A stretch of DNA of 64,000 bases from Saprospiraceae bacterium (GTDB lineage: Bacteria; Bacteroidota; Bacteroidia; Chitinophagales; Saprospiraceae). Of this stretch, positions 26,478-36,391 are shown piece after piece. Made by a program: the position numbers and the translations under genes. The DNA is taken from the NCBI GenBank assembly GCA_016787575.1, contig JAEUUO010000032.1, forward strand, positions 62,001-126,000. The letters are read 5' to 3'. Every line of letters begins with the position of its first letter. Within the stretch, counting starts at the first letter, position 1. A model generated the notes under the pieces. The model saw only the letters and a program-made list of their open reading frames with translations, had not been told where the DNA came from and searched no databases.

Positions 26478-27611
26478 TTATTTCAATAGCTTCAAAAAAA
26501 TTTCCTGGTAAGCAAGATATACTTTTTGGGTAGAATAATAAGATTCAATTCGAAGCCTGCCTGCTGCTCCCATTTCTTGCAGTTGATCAAATGGCATTTT
26601 GGAAAGCTTTATCATCGCCTTCGCAAGTGCATGAGCATCTCTTGCCGGAACAAGGATTCCTTCAACTCCATTTACAATCAACTCACTATTTCCTGCAACA
26701 GATGTGGCAATTACTGGCTTGCTCATGGACATAGCCTCCATCAATGCCCTTGACATGCCTTCCCGGTAAGAAGGCAATACCACAGCAGTTACTTTTTCAA
26801 GCAAGTCATGTATTGCAGACTGTTTTCCGAAATACGACAGCCGATGAATCGAATTTAACAAGTCCATGACTTCCTCATAATCACCTTTAAAATCCGATTG
26901 TTGTATCTCACCAGCAATCCAAAAGTTAAAATCTGGAAAGTCATGCATTAGAGCTTTAGCAGCATGTAAAAATTCTTTGATTCCTTTATCTGGATGCAGC
27001 CTCCCTAAAAATAAAAAAATCGCAGTATGGGATTGCTCTTGTTTTGCGTTTTGTTTATACCTGTTTATATCTACACCGCTCCCGGGGATAATCCCGGTTT
27101 TACTGATTGGAAAAGAACATCTTTCGATCCAATCATTTCTATCACTGTGATTGTGAAATAAAATGAAGCTATTTCTAGTAACTGCCCATTGATAAAATTT
27201 TCTCAATACCTTATTTATTAAGGTATCATGTATAAATACGCTGCCCAAACCGGTTAAACTTGAAACAACTGGGATCCGGAGCCATCGCCCTACCAAGCTT
27301 GCATAAATATTTGGCTTAATGGTATGGGCTAAAATCAAATTGGTTTTAAAATTCTTGAAAATTCTACAATACTCAAGCATCAAAAGAAAATCCTTCAACG
27401 GATTTAATGAAGTAGCACTTAGATTTCTGACTGGAATGAATTCAATGTGTTCCCAGATTAATAGCTTAGAAGTATACGCATCTTCCGGTGCAATCACCAA
27501 CACGCGATGGTTTTGATCAATTAAAAATTGAATCAGCGTTTTACGAAAATTAAATACATTCCATGATGAATTAGCCAAAACTGCTACACACAATCGTTCA
27601 TCGGTGGCCAT
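26478..27611 (-). CDS. GT4 family glycosyltransferase
   Basis: 377 residues, GT-B fold. The C-terminal half has the GT4 signature: FLFLGRLHPDKGIKEFL, then YREGMSRALMEAMSMSKPVIAT, which contains the E-x7-E motif, and GNSELIVNGVEGILVP. The N-terminal half resembles the PglA/CapM type that adds a sugar to an undecaprenyl-linked acceptor (AHTIKPNIYASLVGRWLRIPVVSSLTGLG). Substrate unknown; within this operon a HexNAc or uronic acid donor is likely. Overlaps the upstream GT gene by 14 bp. Confidence 0.85.
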   Translation of the reverse strand: MATDERLCVAVLANSSWNVFNFRKTLIQFLIDQNHRVLVIAPEDAYTSKLLIWEHIEFIPVRNLSATSLNPLKDFLLMLEYCRIFKNFKTNLILAHTIKPNIYASLVGRWLRIPVVSSLTGLGSVFIHDTLINKVLRKFYQWAVTRNSFILFHNHSDRNDWIERCSFPISKTGIIPGSGVDINRYKQNAKQEQSHTAIFLFLGRLHPDKGIKEFLHAAKALMHDFPDFNFWIAGEIQQSDFKGDYEEVMDLLNSIHRLSYFGKQSAIHDLLEKVTAVVLPSYREGMSRALMEAMSMSKPVIATSVAGNSELIVNGVEGILVPARDAHALAKAMIKLSKMPFDQLQEMGAAGRLRIESYYSTQKVYLAYQEIFLKLLK

Positions 27612-28782
27612 AAAATTCAGATAAAATAGATTCAGTCATCATATAAGTAATGTATTGCCTGTTGTATTTTTTAATAAAGTCCATCCTGAATTTAATTGTA
27701 TAAGGATGCAATTCCATATATTCCTTAAGCATTTCAAAGTTACATGGTTCGAAAATGAATATATTTTCCTTCAATTCGTCTTCCATAAATTTTTTAGCAG
27801 CACCAGCAACCCCTGCAAGTATCGGTATGTTGCCACCGCCATATTCAAACAATTTTGAAGGAAGAACTTTTTCCAGTGATTTATAATCATTTAAATGTAA
27901 AAATAAATAATGAGAATTGCAATAATATTTCAATAACTGCTCCCGCTCAACTGGATCTATAATTAAAATATTGGTTAAAGAATACCTTTCAATTTCAGCT
28001 TCCAATTTGTGTTTTGCCGAACCTGCACCAATAATCTGAAAGGTATGACTGCGTTTTAAGTAATCTGCAAGTGGTGGAATGATTTTATGCAATGCCTGAG
28101 CCTCTCCAATATTTCCGGCATATGTCACAATCATTCTTTGTGTAGTAAGCTCAGGGTTTTGTGACCATCCATAAAATAGGTCATCAATACCATTTGGAAA
28201 AAAACTTACCTTACCCCGATAATTCTTGGGAATACTATCCCTAAATCCTTCTGAATTAATGCTGATGTGTTTTGCATTCAGAAAAGTTGGTATTTCAAAA
28301 TACTTTCTTACAAACTTACTAACAACTTGTGCGATACGAGGATACGGGATAAATTCTGCCAAATTTTCAGAAAACAAATCCCTTAAATCCAAATAATAAG
28401 GTGCCATGGTTTTCTTAGAAATTCTATACGCCAAATGTGCAGTAAACAATTTAGAAGAGGAAACAAATATGGTATGGAATTTTATTTTTCGTATAATTCG
28501 CCAAACGCCTCGCTGGTAATAATAAAATGAAATAAGCTGCTTAAAAAATTTGTTGTGATGTTGCGGTACACGAATTCGGTAAATCGTTAAATTTCCATGA
28601 TCCTCCATATCAGGAACTTTCTTTCCATGACTAGCATATCTGTTTGGATGGGTACAAATAAGATGAATGTGTGTAAACTCTGTAAGACTTTTTGAAAGCG
28701 TTTTGGCAAGATAGGTATTTCGGAATGAACCAGCACTTAGATCTGGTTCATAGAAATAACTTAAATAAAGTATATGCTTCAA
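27598..28782 (-). CDS. Glycosyltransferase, WbuB/GT4-like
   Basis: 394 residues. The start MKHILYLSYFYEPDLSAGS is that of GT4 enzymes related to WbuB and capsular transferases (histidine-rich acceptor domain, IRVPQHHNKFFKQ). The C-terminal half has IVTYAGNIGEAQALHKIIP and PSKLFEYGGGNIPILAG, which bind the nucleotide sugar. Donor and linkage are unknown. It overlaps the heparinase-like gene by 4 bp and the next GT gene by 14 bp. Confidence 0.82.
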   Translation of the reverse strand: MKHILYLSYFYEPDLSAGSFRNTYLAKTLSKSLTEFTHIHLICTHPNRYASHGKKVPDMEDHGNLTIYRIRVPQHHNKFFKQLISFYYYQRGVWRIIRKIKFHTIFVSSSKLFTAHLAYRISKKTMAPYYLDLRDLFSENLAEFIPYPRIAQVVSKFVRKYFEIPTFLNAKHISINSEGFRDSIPKNYRGKVSFFPNGIDDLFYGWSQNPELTTQRMIVTYAGNIGEAQALHKIIPPLADYLKRSHTFQIIGAGSAKHKLEAEIERYSLTNILIIDPVEREQLLKYYCNSHYLFLHLNDYKSLEKVLPSKLFEYGGGNIPILAGVAGAAKKFMEDELKENIFIFEPCNFEMLKEYMELHPYTIKFRMDFIKKYNRQYITYMMTESILSEFYGHR

Positions 28783-30368
28783 GAAATCAGTTTAAAATAT
28801 GTTATCAGTGTTTTTTCAAAATGAACAGTCAATTTAGTACTATCCAACTTGGAATTAAAATCAACAGCTTGCTCATAATTTGCTAATTCAATCTGATGTG
28901 AATTTTCAAACTTTATTTTCAATCCCGGTTTATGGATGTGCCATTCATTTTCGGATGGCTCTAATTGAATGCTAGCATCAAAATGAAAATTGGCTATTGT
29001 TGATTTTAATTTTCCTCTCAAAGGTACAATACAATCTTCAATACGCAAACAATTTCCAGTTAACAATATGCTGCGTTTATGTTGAAATCCATTGTGCCAT
29101 GTTACACAAGCTTCAAGTGAATTATTTGAAAAAGAAATAAGCTGTACTTTTGCTCGTTTTGCCATTCTGAATACACTCCATATTTGTGATTGATTTTCAT
29201 TTTCAAAACAAACGGTATTGTGAGATGCAGTTGCTTTTTCATGAAGTCTTGAAGGATTATTCTCATAGGTCGAAATACCCGTGTCTACAAGAATTGCATT
29301 GTTTTTGTAATAGAGAACCATATGCAACATATCTGCATGTAAATGACCTGGCTGATAGGATGGCATAATATTTCCACAATTAAGAATCAAGTAAAAATCT
29401 CCTTGACACAATTTTTTGTAACCGCTTGCTCCCAATGGGATTTCATTGATAGAAATAGAAAGTAATTTGCCAATGGATTGCAATTGACCATAGTCCGGAT
29501 TCTGTCCATATACAGAATCATTGAACAAAGGAAAATTAGCCTGAATTAGCAACATTTGATCAGCCCAAGAAAACATTTTAGAGATCGAATGCTTTAATGA
29601 GTCCAAATAAACATTGGACCTAAAATAAACATCAGCCGTTTGGAAAATCAATAAAAGTCGATACAAAATATTTAAATGATAGCTTGGACATTTTTCAAAA
29701 TGTGCTCCATCATCCAAAATTTGTGTATTTAACTGTGCTTCTAATTTACTCAAATAATACGAAAAATTATTTAAGTCATTGAAATAACAATATCCGAAAC
29801 ACAGTGCCATAAAATTTTCCAATAAATGATTGGCATCTAAATGATATTCAAGATTCTTTTCTAGAAAATGCAATTGGCGTTTCAATGCAAGCTCACAAAA
29901 ATTATCGGGTACTTGATTGAATGTGTTTATAAAGAGTAAACTACTAAAAATCCGTCTAGAAACTGGATATGGCTCCAATTTCAGACACCCACTAAGTATT
30001 TGTCTTGAGGCATCCCTGAATAAGTCGTTTCGCTGAGTAAGTGGAATGGCTTCGTCCAATAAAAATTCCATGTATTGCAAATGGTAATTCCACAGTTTTC
30101 CATAACCGTTAAAATTCCAATCAACGAAAGATTCAAATTCTTTGGTTTGATTGAGTAAATCAAAACTCAAATGTCGAATGGATTGATTTCCTGCATATAA
30201 ATAGGGATATGCAATTGATTTAAGCTGCAATTTGAAATGATCCCGGGCTTTATAGTAATTTATATTATAAAAAAACCTCCATTTGATGCGATAATAAATC
30301 TGATAATATACTTGTTTGAATTTTAAAAATCGGAGGGTATAGAAATATAGAAGCAGGGGTTGTATCAC
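28779..30368 (-). CDS. Heparinase II/III family protein
   Basis: 529 residues. An alpha-toroid domain (about 60-290, DANHLLENFMALCFGYCYF) precedes the heparinase II/III C-terminal domain with GHLHADMLHMVLYY and ATASHNTVCFENENQSQIW, where the histidines and tyrosines of the lyase site usually lie. There is no signal peptide, so it probably acts in the cytoplasm or is exported another way. In polysaccharide clusters this type usually sits beside an alcohol-dehydrogenase/Gfo-Idh fusion and may trim or modify uronic-acid polymers. Between wecB (9 bp gap) and a GT gene (4-bp overlap). Confidence 0.82.
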   Translation of the reverse strand: MIQPLLLYFYTLRFLKFKQVYYQIYYRIKWRFFYNINYYKARDHFKLQLKSIAYPYLYAGNQSIRHLSFDLLNQTKEFESFVDWNFNGYGKLWNYHLQYMEFLLDEAIPLTQRNDLFRDASRQILSGCLKLEPYPVSRRIFSSLLFINTFNQVPDNFCELALKRQLHFLEKNLEYHLDANHLLENFMALCFGYCYFNDLNNFSYYLSKLEAQLNTQILDDGAHFEKCPSYHLNILYRLLLIFQTADVYFRSNVYLDSLKHSISKMFSWADQMLLIQANFPLFNDSVYGQNPDYGQLQSIGKLLSISINEIPLGASGYKKLCQGDFYLILNCGNIMPSYQPGHLHADMLHMVLYYKNNAILVDTGISTYENNPSRLHEKATASHNTVCFENENQSQIWSVFRMAKRAKVQLISFSNNSLEACVTWHNGFQHKRSILLTGNCLRIEDCIVPLRGKLKSTIANFHFDASIQLEPSENEWHIHKPGLKIKFENSHQIELANYEQAVDFNSKLDSTKLTVHFEKTLITYFKLIS

Positions 30369-30377
30369 TGATTGATT

Positions 30378-31469
30378 TTAAACACTCACAATAATCTCTG
30401 CAATTCGTTGCGCTGCATGTCCATCCCATAACTCCGGAACCAGGCCTTTTTTTAAATTACCGGATAGAATTTGATCCACATAAAAAAGTGCATTTTGCAC
30501 GTTCAGATCGTCTATTAGGATATTTGTTCCCTGCTCCACCGTCACCGGACGTTCTGTTGTATTTCTAAAAGTCAAACATGGAATTTGCATATAGGTTGAT
30601 TCTTCCTGAATTCCACCTGAATCTGTCAAAATTAATTTACATGCATTCATCAAACTTATAAACTCCAAATAGGCAAGTGGTTCGGTGATGAACAGGTTTG
30701 AGTTGGCATTTAATTGATCCCAAAGTTGAAAGCGTTCCAAATTTTTACGTGTTCTGGGATGAACCGGAAAGACCAAAGGCAATCGCTTGCACAACTCCTG
30801 AATTAATTCAAGCATCGTTTGAAGTCCGATTGGTTCATCCACATTGGAGGGTCGGTGCATTGTCATAACTGCAAACTCCCGGTTTTTTAAGCCATATGAT
30901 TTTGCAATTTGCATGGCCTCTGCTTTTGGTAAATAACTTACCAAAGAATCAATCATACAATTACCAACAAAGTGTATTTTAGATTGCGCTACGTTTTCCA
31001 GCAAGAGATTCTGGTTTGCAGATGTTTCCGTGGTAAATAATAAACGACTCAAACGATCTGTAAGGATTCTATTTATTTCTTCTGGCATATTAAGATCATT
31101 GCTTCGAAGCCCTGCCTCTACATGAGCAACCGGGATTCCCAATCTTACAGCAGTCAGGGCGCAGGCAAGGGTTGAATTGACATCGCCAACCACACATACT
31201 AAATCAGGACGGATTTTTTCCAATACCTGTTCAAAAGCCAGCATAATCTCAGCGGTCATTTTTGTATGAGAACCACCGGATATTCCTAAAAAATAATCGG
31301 GTTTGGGCAAAGCCAATTGTTCAAAAAAAACGGTACTCATCTGTGAATCAAAATGTTGACCGGTATGTACTACAATGGAATCTATCCCCCGGTAATTTTG
31401 CAAGGCTTTGTGTAAAGGTGCTACCTTCATAAAATTTGGTCTTGCACCAACTACTTGAATAATTTTCAT
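30378..31469 (-). CDS. wecB: UDP-N-acetylglucosamine 2-epimerase (non-hydrolysing)
   Basis: Interconverts UDP-GlcNAc and UDP-ManNAc. From the ATG at 31469 (MKIIQVVGARPNFMKVAPL) it has 363 residues with the family blocks VVHTGQHFD, HVEAGLRS, TMHRPSNVDEP and LTDSGGIQEES. Substrate could also be UDP-2,3-diacetamido-glucuronic acid (WbpI type), which would link it to the WlbA/B/C genes of this operon; the sequence alone does not decide. An ATG nine bases upstream (31478) abuts the preceding gene exactly. Confidence 0.9.
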   Translation of the reverse strand: MKIIQVVGARPNFMKVAPLHKALQNYRGIDSIVVHTGQHFDSQMSTVFFEQLALPKPDYFLGISGGSHTKMTAEIMLAFEQVLEKIRPDLVCVVGDVNSTLACALTAVRLGIPVAHVEAGLRSNDLNMPEEINRILTDRLSRLLFTTETSANQNLLLENVAQSKIHFVGNCMIDSLVSYLPKAEAMQIAKSYGLKNREFAVMTMHRPSNVDEPIGLQTMLELIQELCKRLPLVFPVHPRTRKNLERFQLWDQLNANSNLFITEPLAYLEFISLMNACKLILTDSGGIQEESTYMQIPCLTFRNTTERPVTVEQGTNILIDDLNVQNALFYVDQILSGNLKKGLVPELWDGHAAQRIAEIIVSV

Positions 31470-31478
31470 TGCTTGCAT

Positions 31479-33581
31479 TTATAATTTTGATTCCTGGAGT
31501 TGATCAATGATTTCAAAACAAATATCACTTACATGACAAATTTCATCAAAATAAGATTCATTAAAATAATCTGAATCAGGATTGAATAATTCTTTAAATT
31601 GAATTTTATAGCCTTTGTCTTGTGTTAAAAATAAATCGTTTGATGTATGGATTCCAAATCCCTGAATTTTTTTAAAATTATGAAGTTCTAAGATCTTGCT
31701 GTTAAAAAACAACTGAATGCATTCCTTTTCCATTTTTTTTGAACCATTGCTAAAATATTGAATACTTGCAATGCTTCCATTGGCATATTTAATTTGAATA
31801 CTCAGTGTGTCGCTCAATTGGGAGCTTGATTGACTTCCCATGGCAATTGCCTGAACTTTGACTGCTTTTGATTTTGTTAGAAAATTACACAAATCAATAA
31901 AATGACAAACTTCGCCCAGAATTCTGCCTCCTCCAATTTCAGGGTCTTGTATCCAATGTTTAGGATCAACATATCCTGCATTTATAACATAATGAATACT
32001 CAACTGGTGTTCAAACCCTTTGATCAAATTGCAAATTTTATAAATTGAGGGTGCGAATCGTCTGTTGTATCCGACTGCCAGTCTGCTCTTATTGTTGAAT
32101 GCAGTTTTTATTCTGATTAAATCATCTTTTAAGATACAGATTGGTTTTTCTACAAATACCTGTTTGCCTGCTTCCAGACATTTTACTATCAAATTGGCAT
32201 GTGCATGATGTCTGTTGGCAATAATTACTAAATTTATATCTCGATTGTGAATAACCTCGTCCTGATCCGAACTGACATTTTGAAAACCATATTTTTTTGC
32301 AAGTTGTCCGGCATTTGGTCTGCTGCTACATAAAGTAATCAATTCAATTGGAAACTTCTTAAGCTCAGGTAAAATAATTGTTGAACAGAAATTTCCAGAA
32401 CCAATAAGTCCGACTCTGAAAGCTCCTTTTCGATCTTGATCTGATTTTAAAAATAGAGTCCGTCCTTCGTTAACGGATTTTTGACTTTTATAATTAATAA
32501 TATTTGCATAGTACAATTTATCCAGATTATTGTAATAAGCAGATATTACCTGATCAAAAGATATTCTTTGCTGAATTAATAAACTTAACTGCAATGCACT
32601 GTTTGCCATTAATTGCAACACAGCTTCCATATTTCGCTTCTCTGTCCATCTTACAAAACCAATCGGATAATCGATGGCTTTATCTTCATAATCCGGATCA
32701 TATCTTCCTGGTCCATAACTGCATGCCACTTGAAATGAAAGTTCCTTTTTATAAAATAAATCGCGACTGACTTCATTTCCAACCTGACCAATTAAAATGA
32801 TGCGGCCTCGTACTCTGGATAATTCTGCAGCATCATTAATCAAAGTTTGTTTAGTACTAGCTGCAATAATAACTGCATCTGCTCCAATTCCATTAAATTC
32901 TGATTGGAATAATGCATCCGATTTATGAATGTTACTATTTAATGCACGTATGCCCAGACGCGACGCTAATTCAAGCGATTGCTCTGAAACGTCCAATCCG
33001 ACCACTTCGCAACCATTTGCTTTTAAAATCTGGCAAGTCAGTAAACCTATTAAACCCAATCCCATTACTACAACTCGCTCCCCTAATTCAACTTTGGCTA
33101 ATCGGATTCCTTGCAATGCAATTGCAGCAAGAAGTGTCATGGTAGCCTCTTCATTAGACACAGGATCCGGTATTTTGGCGCATAAATTTTTTGAAACCAG
33201 ATTATATTCTGAATGAAACCCATTGCAAACCACGCGATCGCCAATATTAAATTCATGTACGCCCGGACCTAGTTCTTTTATAATTCCAACATTTGAATAT
33301 CCTAAGGGAATAGCTTGATCCAATTTGCTTGCAACTGTTTTATATGTATTTACCAATCCATCTGTTTGAATTTTTTGAACCAGCTGTTTAAATTTTTCCG
33401 GCTGCTGTGCGATTTTTTGTATCCAGTTTGATTTGCCAAATTGAACCAACATTTTTTCGGTACCTGGTGAAACCAGCGAACACAAAGATTCCACTAAAAC
33501 AAAATTTCTGCCAACTACCGGAATAGGGATTTCTTCAAAAAACGTTTCACCGGATTTTAAACTTTGCATTAATAGTTTCAT
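31479..33581 (-). CDS. Bi-domain oxidoreductase: zinc-type alcohol dehydrogenase fused to Gfo/Idh/MocA
   Basis: 700 residues in two domains. Residues 1-360 are a medium-chain dehydrogenase (PLGYSNVGIIKELG, NAD loop GLGLIGLL near 175). Residues 385-700 are a Gfo/Idh/MocA oxidoreductase with GLIGSGNF and the EKP motif (VFVEKPICI). The zinc-ligand pattern of classical alcohol dehydrogenases is not obvious. Fusions of this type occur in many O-antigen and capsule clusters next to a heparinase-like gene, and are presumed to oxidise and re-reduce a sugar. Overlaps neuA by 4 bp and abuts wecB without a gap. Confidence 0.85.
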   Translation of the reverse strand: MKLLMQSLKSGETFFEEIPIPVVGRNFVLVESLCSLVSPGTEKMLVQFGKSNWIQKIAQQPEKFKQLVQKIQTDGLVNTYKTVASKLDQAIPLGYSNVGIIKELGPGVHEFNIGDRVVCNGFHSEYNLVSKNLCAKIPDPVSNEEATMTLLAAIALQGIRLAKVELGERVVVMGLGLIGLLTCQILKANGCEVVGLDVSEQSLELASRLGIRALNSNIHKSDALFQSEFNGIGADAVIIAASTKQTLINDAAELSRVRGRIILIGQVGNEVSRDLFYKKELSFQVACSYGPGRYDPDYEDKAIDYPIGFVRWTEKRNMEAVLQLMANSALQLSLLIQQRISFDQVISAYYNNLDKLYYANIINYKSQKSVNEGRTLFLKSDQDRKGAFRVGLIGSGNFCSTIILPELKKFPIELITLCSSRPNAGQLAKKYGFQNVSSDQDEVIHNRDINLVIIANRHHAHANLIVKCLEAGKQVFVEKPICILKDDLIRIKTAFNNKSRLAVGYNRRFAPSIYKICNLIKGFEHQLSIHYVINAGYVDPKHWIQDPEIGGGRILGEVCHFIDLCNFLTKSKAVKVQAIAMGSQSSSQLSDTLSIQIKYANGSIASIQYFSNGSKKMEKECIQLFFNSKILELHNFKKIQGFGIHTSNDLFLTQDKGYKIQFKELFNPDSDYFNESYFDEICHVSDICFEIIDQLQESKL

Positions 33582-34273
33582 GAAGCCTGCATTAAAAATT
33601 GAGCAAATTGCAAATCCATTTCTGTGTTTATATCAAGCGAACGTTCTTCAGGCATTTCATAAGCAGCACAACGATCGTTAAGCAATTGATTTTTTCGAAT
33701 CAATTCAATATTGATTGCATAAACAGCTCCATTCCTTACATATACCGGATCCAATTGATGCGATGCCATCCGTCCGTTTTCTGATTCAATTAAAGGAACC
33801 AATATACCATTTTCAATGCGTTTAAATTTTAGAGGGTGCAAATCATGTGGGACCTTTCTGACACTTACTGCACAATCAGCTTTGGTTTGAATCAGGCATT
33901 GAATGACTGCATCTATGTCTGCTCCGCTTGTAAATGGGCTGGTAGCTTGAACAATAACAATTCTATCAAAATGCAGTGAATGGTGTTGTGCTAAATATTC
34001 CAAAGAATGCTGCACGTATTCCAGCGCAGTTGATTGATCGGCAGAAAGCTGTTGCGGTCTACGAATACAGTACAAGCGATCTTTTAACTGCGATGCTAAA
34101 TTTAAAACAGAATCATCATCTGAACTCACTGCGATTGAAGTCAATTTCTCAGAATTCAAAGCAGCTTCCAAAGCATATGCAACCAAAGGCTTTCCATTAA
34201 GCAAGCGCATGTTTTTGCCTGGGATCCGCTTAGATCCTGCACGTGCCGGAATTATACCCAAAATTTTATCCAT
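33578..34273 (-). CDS. neuA: Acylneuraminate (nonulosonate) cytidylyltransferase
   Basis: Activates a sialic-acid-type sugar with CTP to the CMP form. 231 residues with the N-terminal IIPARAGSKRIPGKN, the VSSDDDSVL and VQATSPFTSGADID motifs and a metal-binding DINTEMDL near the end. It could serve Neu5Ac, legionaminic or pseudaminic acid. The neuB-neuC-neuA set without dehydratase/aminotransferase partners favours a Neu5Ac-like sugar. Overlaps the hydroxyacid dehydrogenase gene by 8 bp. Confidence 0.9.
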   Translation of the reverse strand: MDKILGIIPARAGSKRIPGKNMRLLNGKPLVAYALEAALNSEKLTSIAVSSDDDSVLNLASQLKDRLYCIRRPQQLSADQSTALEYVQHSLEYLAQHHSLHFDRIVIVQATSPFTSGADIDAVIQCLIQTKADCAVSVRKVPHDLHPLKFKRIENGILVPLIESENGRMASHQLDPVYVRNGAVYAINIELIRKNQLLNDRCAAYEMPEERSLDINTEMDLQFAQFLMQAS

Positions 34274-35228
34274 AGTTAAACGCAGCTACTATTTGATTAA
34301 TAATATAGGCTTCCGTTTTATATGTAGATTCAGTGGTCAAGCCTCCGATATGAGGAGTGATCATTAAATTATTGTGTTGCTCAAGATATTGATATAAGGC
34401 ATCGTTGTGTTGAATTGATGATTCATTTCGAACAACATCCAAAGCGGCTCCGGCAAGTTTTCCAGATTGCAATGCCTCTACTAAATCATCTTCAATGATC
34501 AGGTTGCCTCTCGAGGTATTGATTAAAAATGTTCCATCTTTTACTTTGCTAAAAAAATCTTTATTTATAAATCCTTCGTTTCCTTTATTCAAATCAACGT
34601 GTAAACTAATTATATCAGCCATTGATACCAATTCATCTAAATTAACAAACTGAATTTGCTTGTGATGCACTTTTTTAGTTTCATCCATTTCATAAACTAA
34701 AATCTTCATTCCAAATGCGATGGCATAATCAGCTACAATTTTTCCCAATCTGCCGTAACCTATCACTCCCAGGGTTTTTTGATACAATTCAGAACCCTTA
34801 AATAAATTTCTATTAAAATGACCTGCTCGCACATGATTTACTGCCGGAACGATAGATCGCATCAAGCATAACATCAATGCCATTGTATGCTCTGCTGTTG
34901 CACGCACGTCTTTTAAAAAATCCGCTGCTCCTTTTAAACTGATCACCTGAATGTTATGATCTGAACATGCTTTCAAATCGATTCGGTCCAATCCAGTAAC
35001 CGGAGTGGCAATTATTTTACAACGTTGTTCATTTACTAAATCACTGGATTGGATGGTGTATGCCAAGTTAAATAAAAAAACATCACATTGTGCAAATACA
35101 TTTTTTAATTCTGTGTCCGGAACGCTTTGATAAATTACATCGAAATGCAATTCCAAAACTTGTTTGTTTGCATTTGCCATTCCATCGGGTTCAGCTACCC
35201 ATACCACCGGTTTAGTCTTTAATTTCAA
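34266..35228 (-). CDS. D-2-hydroxyacid dehydrogenase family protein
   Basis: NAD-dependent enzyme of 320 residues. Substrate and Rossmann domains are complete: GVIGYGRLGKIVADYA for NAD binding, a catalytic Arg in INTSRGNLI, the acidic partner in ALDVVRNE and the histidine in TPHIGGLT. Most similar in layout to phosphoglycerate dehydrogenase and related enzymes. Placed between neuC (4-bp overlap) and neuA (8-bp overlap), so it probably acts on the nonulosonic acid path, for example on a keto or hydroxy acid intermediate, but no known pathway requires it. Confidence 0.85.
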   Translation of the reverse strand: MKLKTKPVVWVAEPDGMANANKQVLELHFDVIYQSVPDTELKNVFAQCDVFLFNLAYTIQSSDLVNEQRCKIIATPVTGLDRIDLKACSDHNIQVISLKGAADFLKDVRATAEHTMALMLCLMRSIVPAVNHVRAGHFNRNLFKGSELYQKTLGVIGYGRLGKIVADYAIAFGMKILVYEMDETKKVHHKQIQFVNLDELVSMADIISLHVDLNKGNEGFINKDFFSKVKDGTFLINTSRGNLIIEDDLVEALQSGKLAGAALDVVRNESSIQHNDALYQYLEQHNNLMITPHIGGLTTESTYKTEAYIINQIVAAFNYG

Positions 35229-36391
35229 TAGCTGATTTTTTTGTCAAATGTAAGTGGTTGGTTTGCCAATGCATCTGCAATCCGAACTCCAGCTTTTCCA
35301 TCTCCATAAATATTCTCCGGATTGTATTTTCCATGATTTAGCTGATAGCGTATTGCTGATAAAATGTCCTCCTGATTGTAGGCTACATGCAATACGTTGG
35401 CTCCACGAGATCGTCCGGCTTGTCTGCTTCCAATATCGACAACAGGAATGCCTAAAAATGAACTTTCACGGATGCCAACACTTGAATTGCCAATAAGGCA
35501 TTTAGAATTTAGTAGAAGTCTTAAAAAATCAGAAGGCTCCATGTTTTTAAAAAAATGAATTTTAGAAGTCGGATTATTTTCTCTAAAAGCACGAATACCT
35601 TTTGATGTACCATCAGATCCGGCATCTACATTCGGCCAAAACCATAAACAAGATTTATCTAATTCTTTGATAGCCTGTAAGCTGATTTCAATTTGTTTGC
35701 GCGCCTCATAATATTCAGTTGTAACAGGATGCTGCAATACCACTACAAAATCATCAGGATCAAATCGATCTGTACCAACTCCACCGTATTTACTCAATGG
35801 ATCAAAACGAGGCATGTCTTTTTGAATCACCTCCAATGCAATATCCAGAGAAGGACATCCGGTAATAACAACGGATGCCTCTGTTTCTCCCAATTTAATA
35901 ACTCGCTGATAGGCGTCTTCCGAAGCAACCAGGTGTAAGTCTGCCAGTTTTGTAATTGCATGTCTGACTTTTTCATCGATACTTCCTGTCACTTCACCAC
36001 CCTGTATGTGCACCAATGGAATATTCATATAGCTTGCGGCAACAGCTGTAGCCATCGTCTCAAATCGATCTGCAATTGTTACTACTGCGTCTGGTTTAAG
36101 ATTTTCAAATACGGTTGCCAATTCAAGGATTCCCAAACCCGTAGTTTTTGCTTGTGCAGTTAAATTTTCTCCTTCCAGTACATTAAAAACTTTAGCTGCA
36201 ATATGGAATCCATCTTGTTCAATGTATTCAAATGCTTTCCCATAACGATCTAAAAGTGCAGATGCAGCAACCACCAATTGCAATTCCAATTGTGGATGCA
36301 TATTTATAGCTGTTAAAGCCGACTTAATCCGGCTATAACTTGGCCTGGCGGTGATGACTACACAAATTTTACGTATGGGTTTACTCAACAT
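35225..36391 (-). CDS. neuC: UDP-N-acetylglucosamine 2-epimerase (hydrolysing), NeuC-like
   Basis: 388 residues. It releases UDP and inverts C2, making ManNAc (or a diacetamido analogue) for nonulosonic acid synthesis. Family blocks include VVITARPSYSRIKSAL, TIADRFETMATA, HIQGGEVTGSIDEKVRHAI and LIGNSSVGIRESS. These separate it from the non-hydrolysing WecB in the same operon. The substrate may be UDP-GlcNAc or UDP-2,4-diacetamido sugar. Overlaps neuB by 11 bp and the dehydrogenase gene by 4 bp. Confidence 0.9.
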   Translation of the reverse strand: MLSKPIRKICVVITARPSYSRIKSALTAINMHPQLELQLVVAASALLDRYGKAFEYIEQDGFHIAAKVFNVLEGENLTAQAKTTGLGILELATVFENLKPDAVVTIADRFETMATAVAASYMNIPLVHIQGGEVTGSIDEKVRHAITKLADLHLVASEDAYQRVIKLGETEASVVITGCPSLDIALEVIQKDMPRFDPLSKYGGVGTDRFDPDDFVVVLQHPVTTEYYEARKQIEISLQAIKELDKSCLWFWPNVDAGSDGTSKGIRAFRENNPTSKIHFFKNMEPSDFLRLLLNSKCLIGNSSVGIRESSFLGIPVVDIGSRQAGRSRGANVLHVAYNQEDILSAIRYQLNHGKYNPENIYGDGKAGVRIADALANQPLTFDKKISY

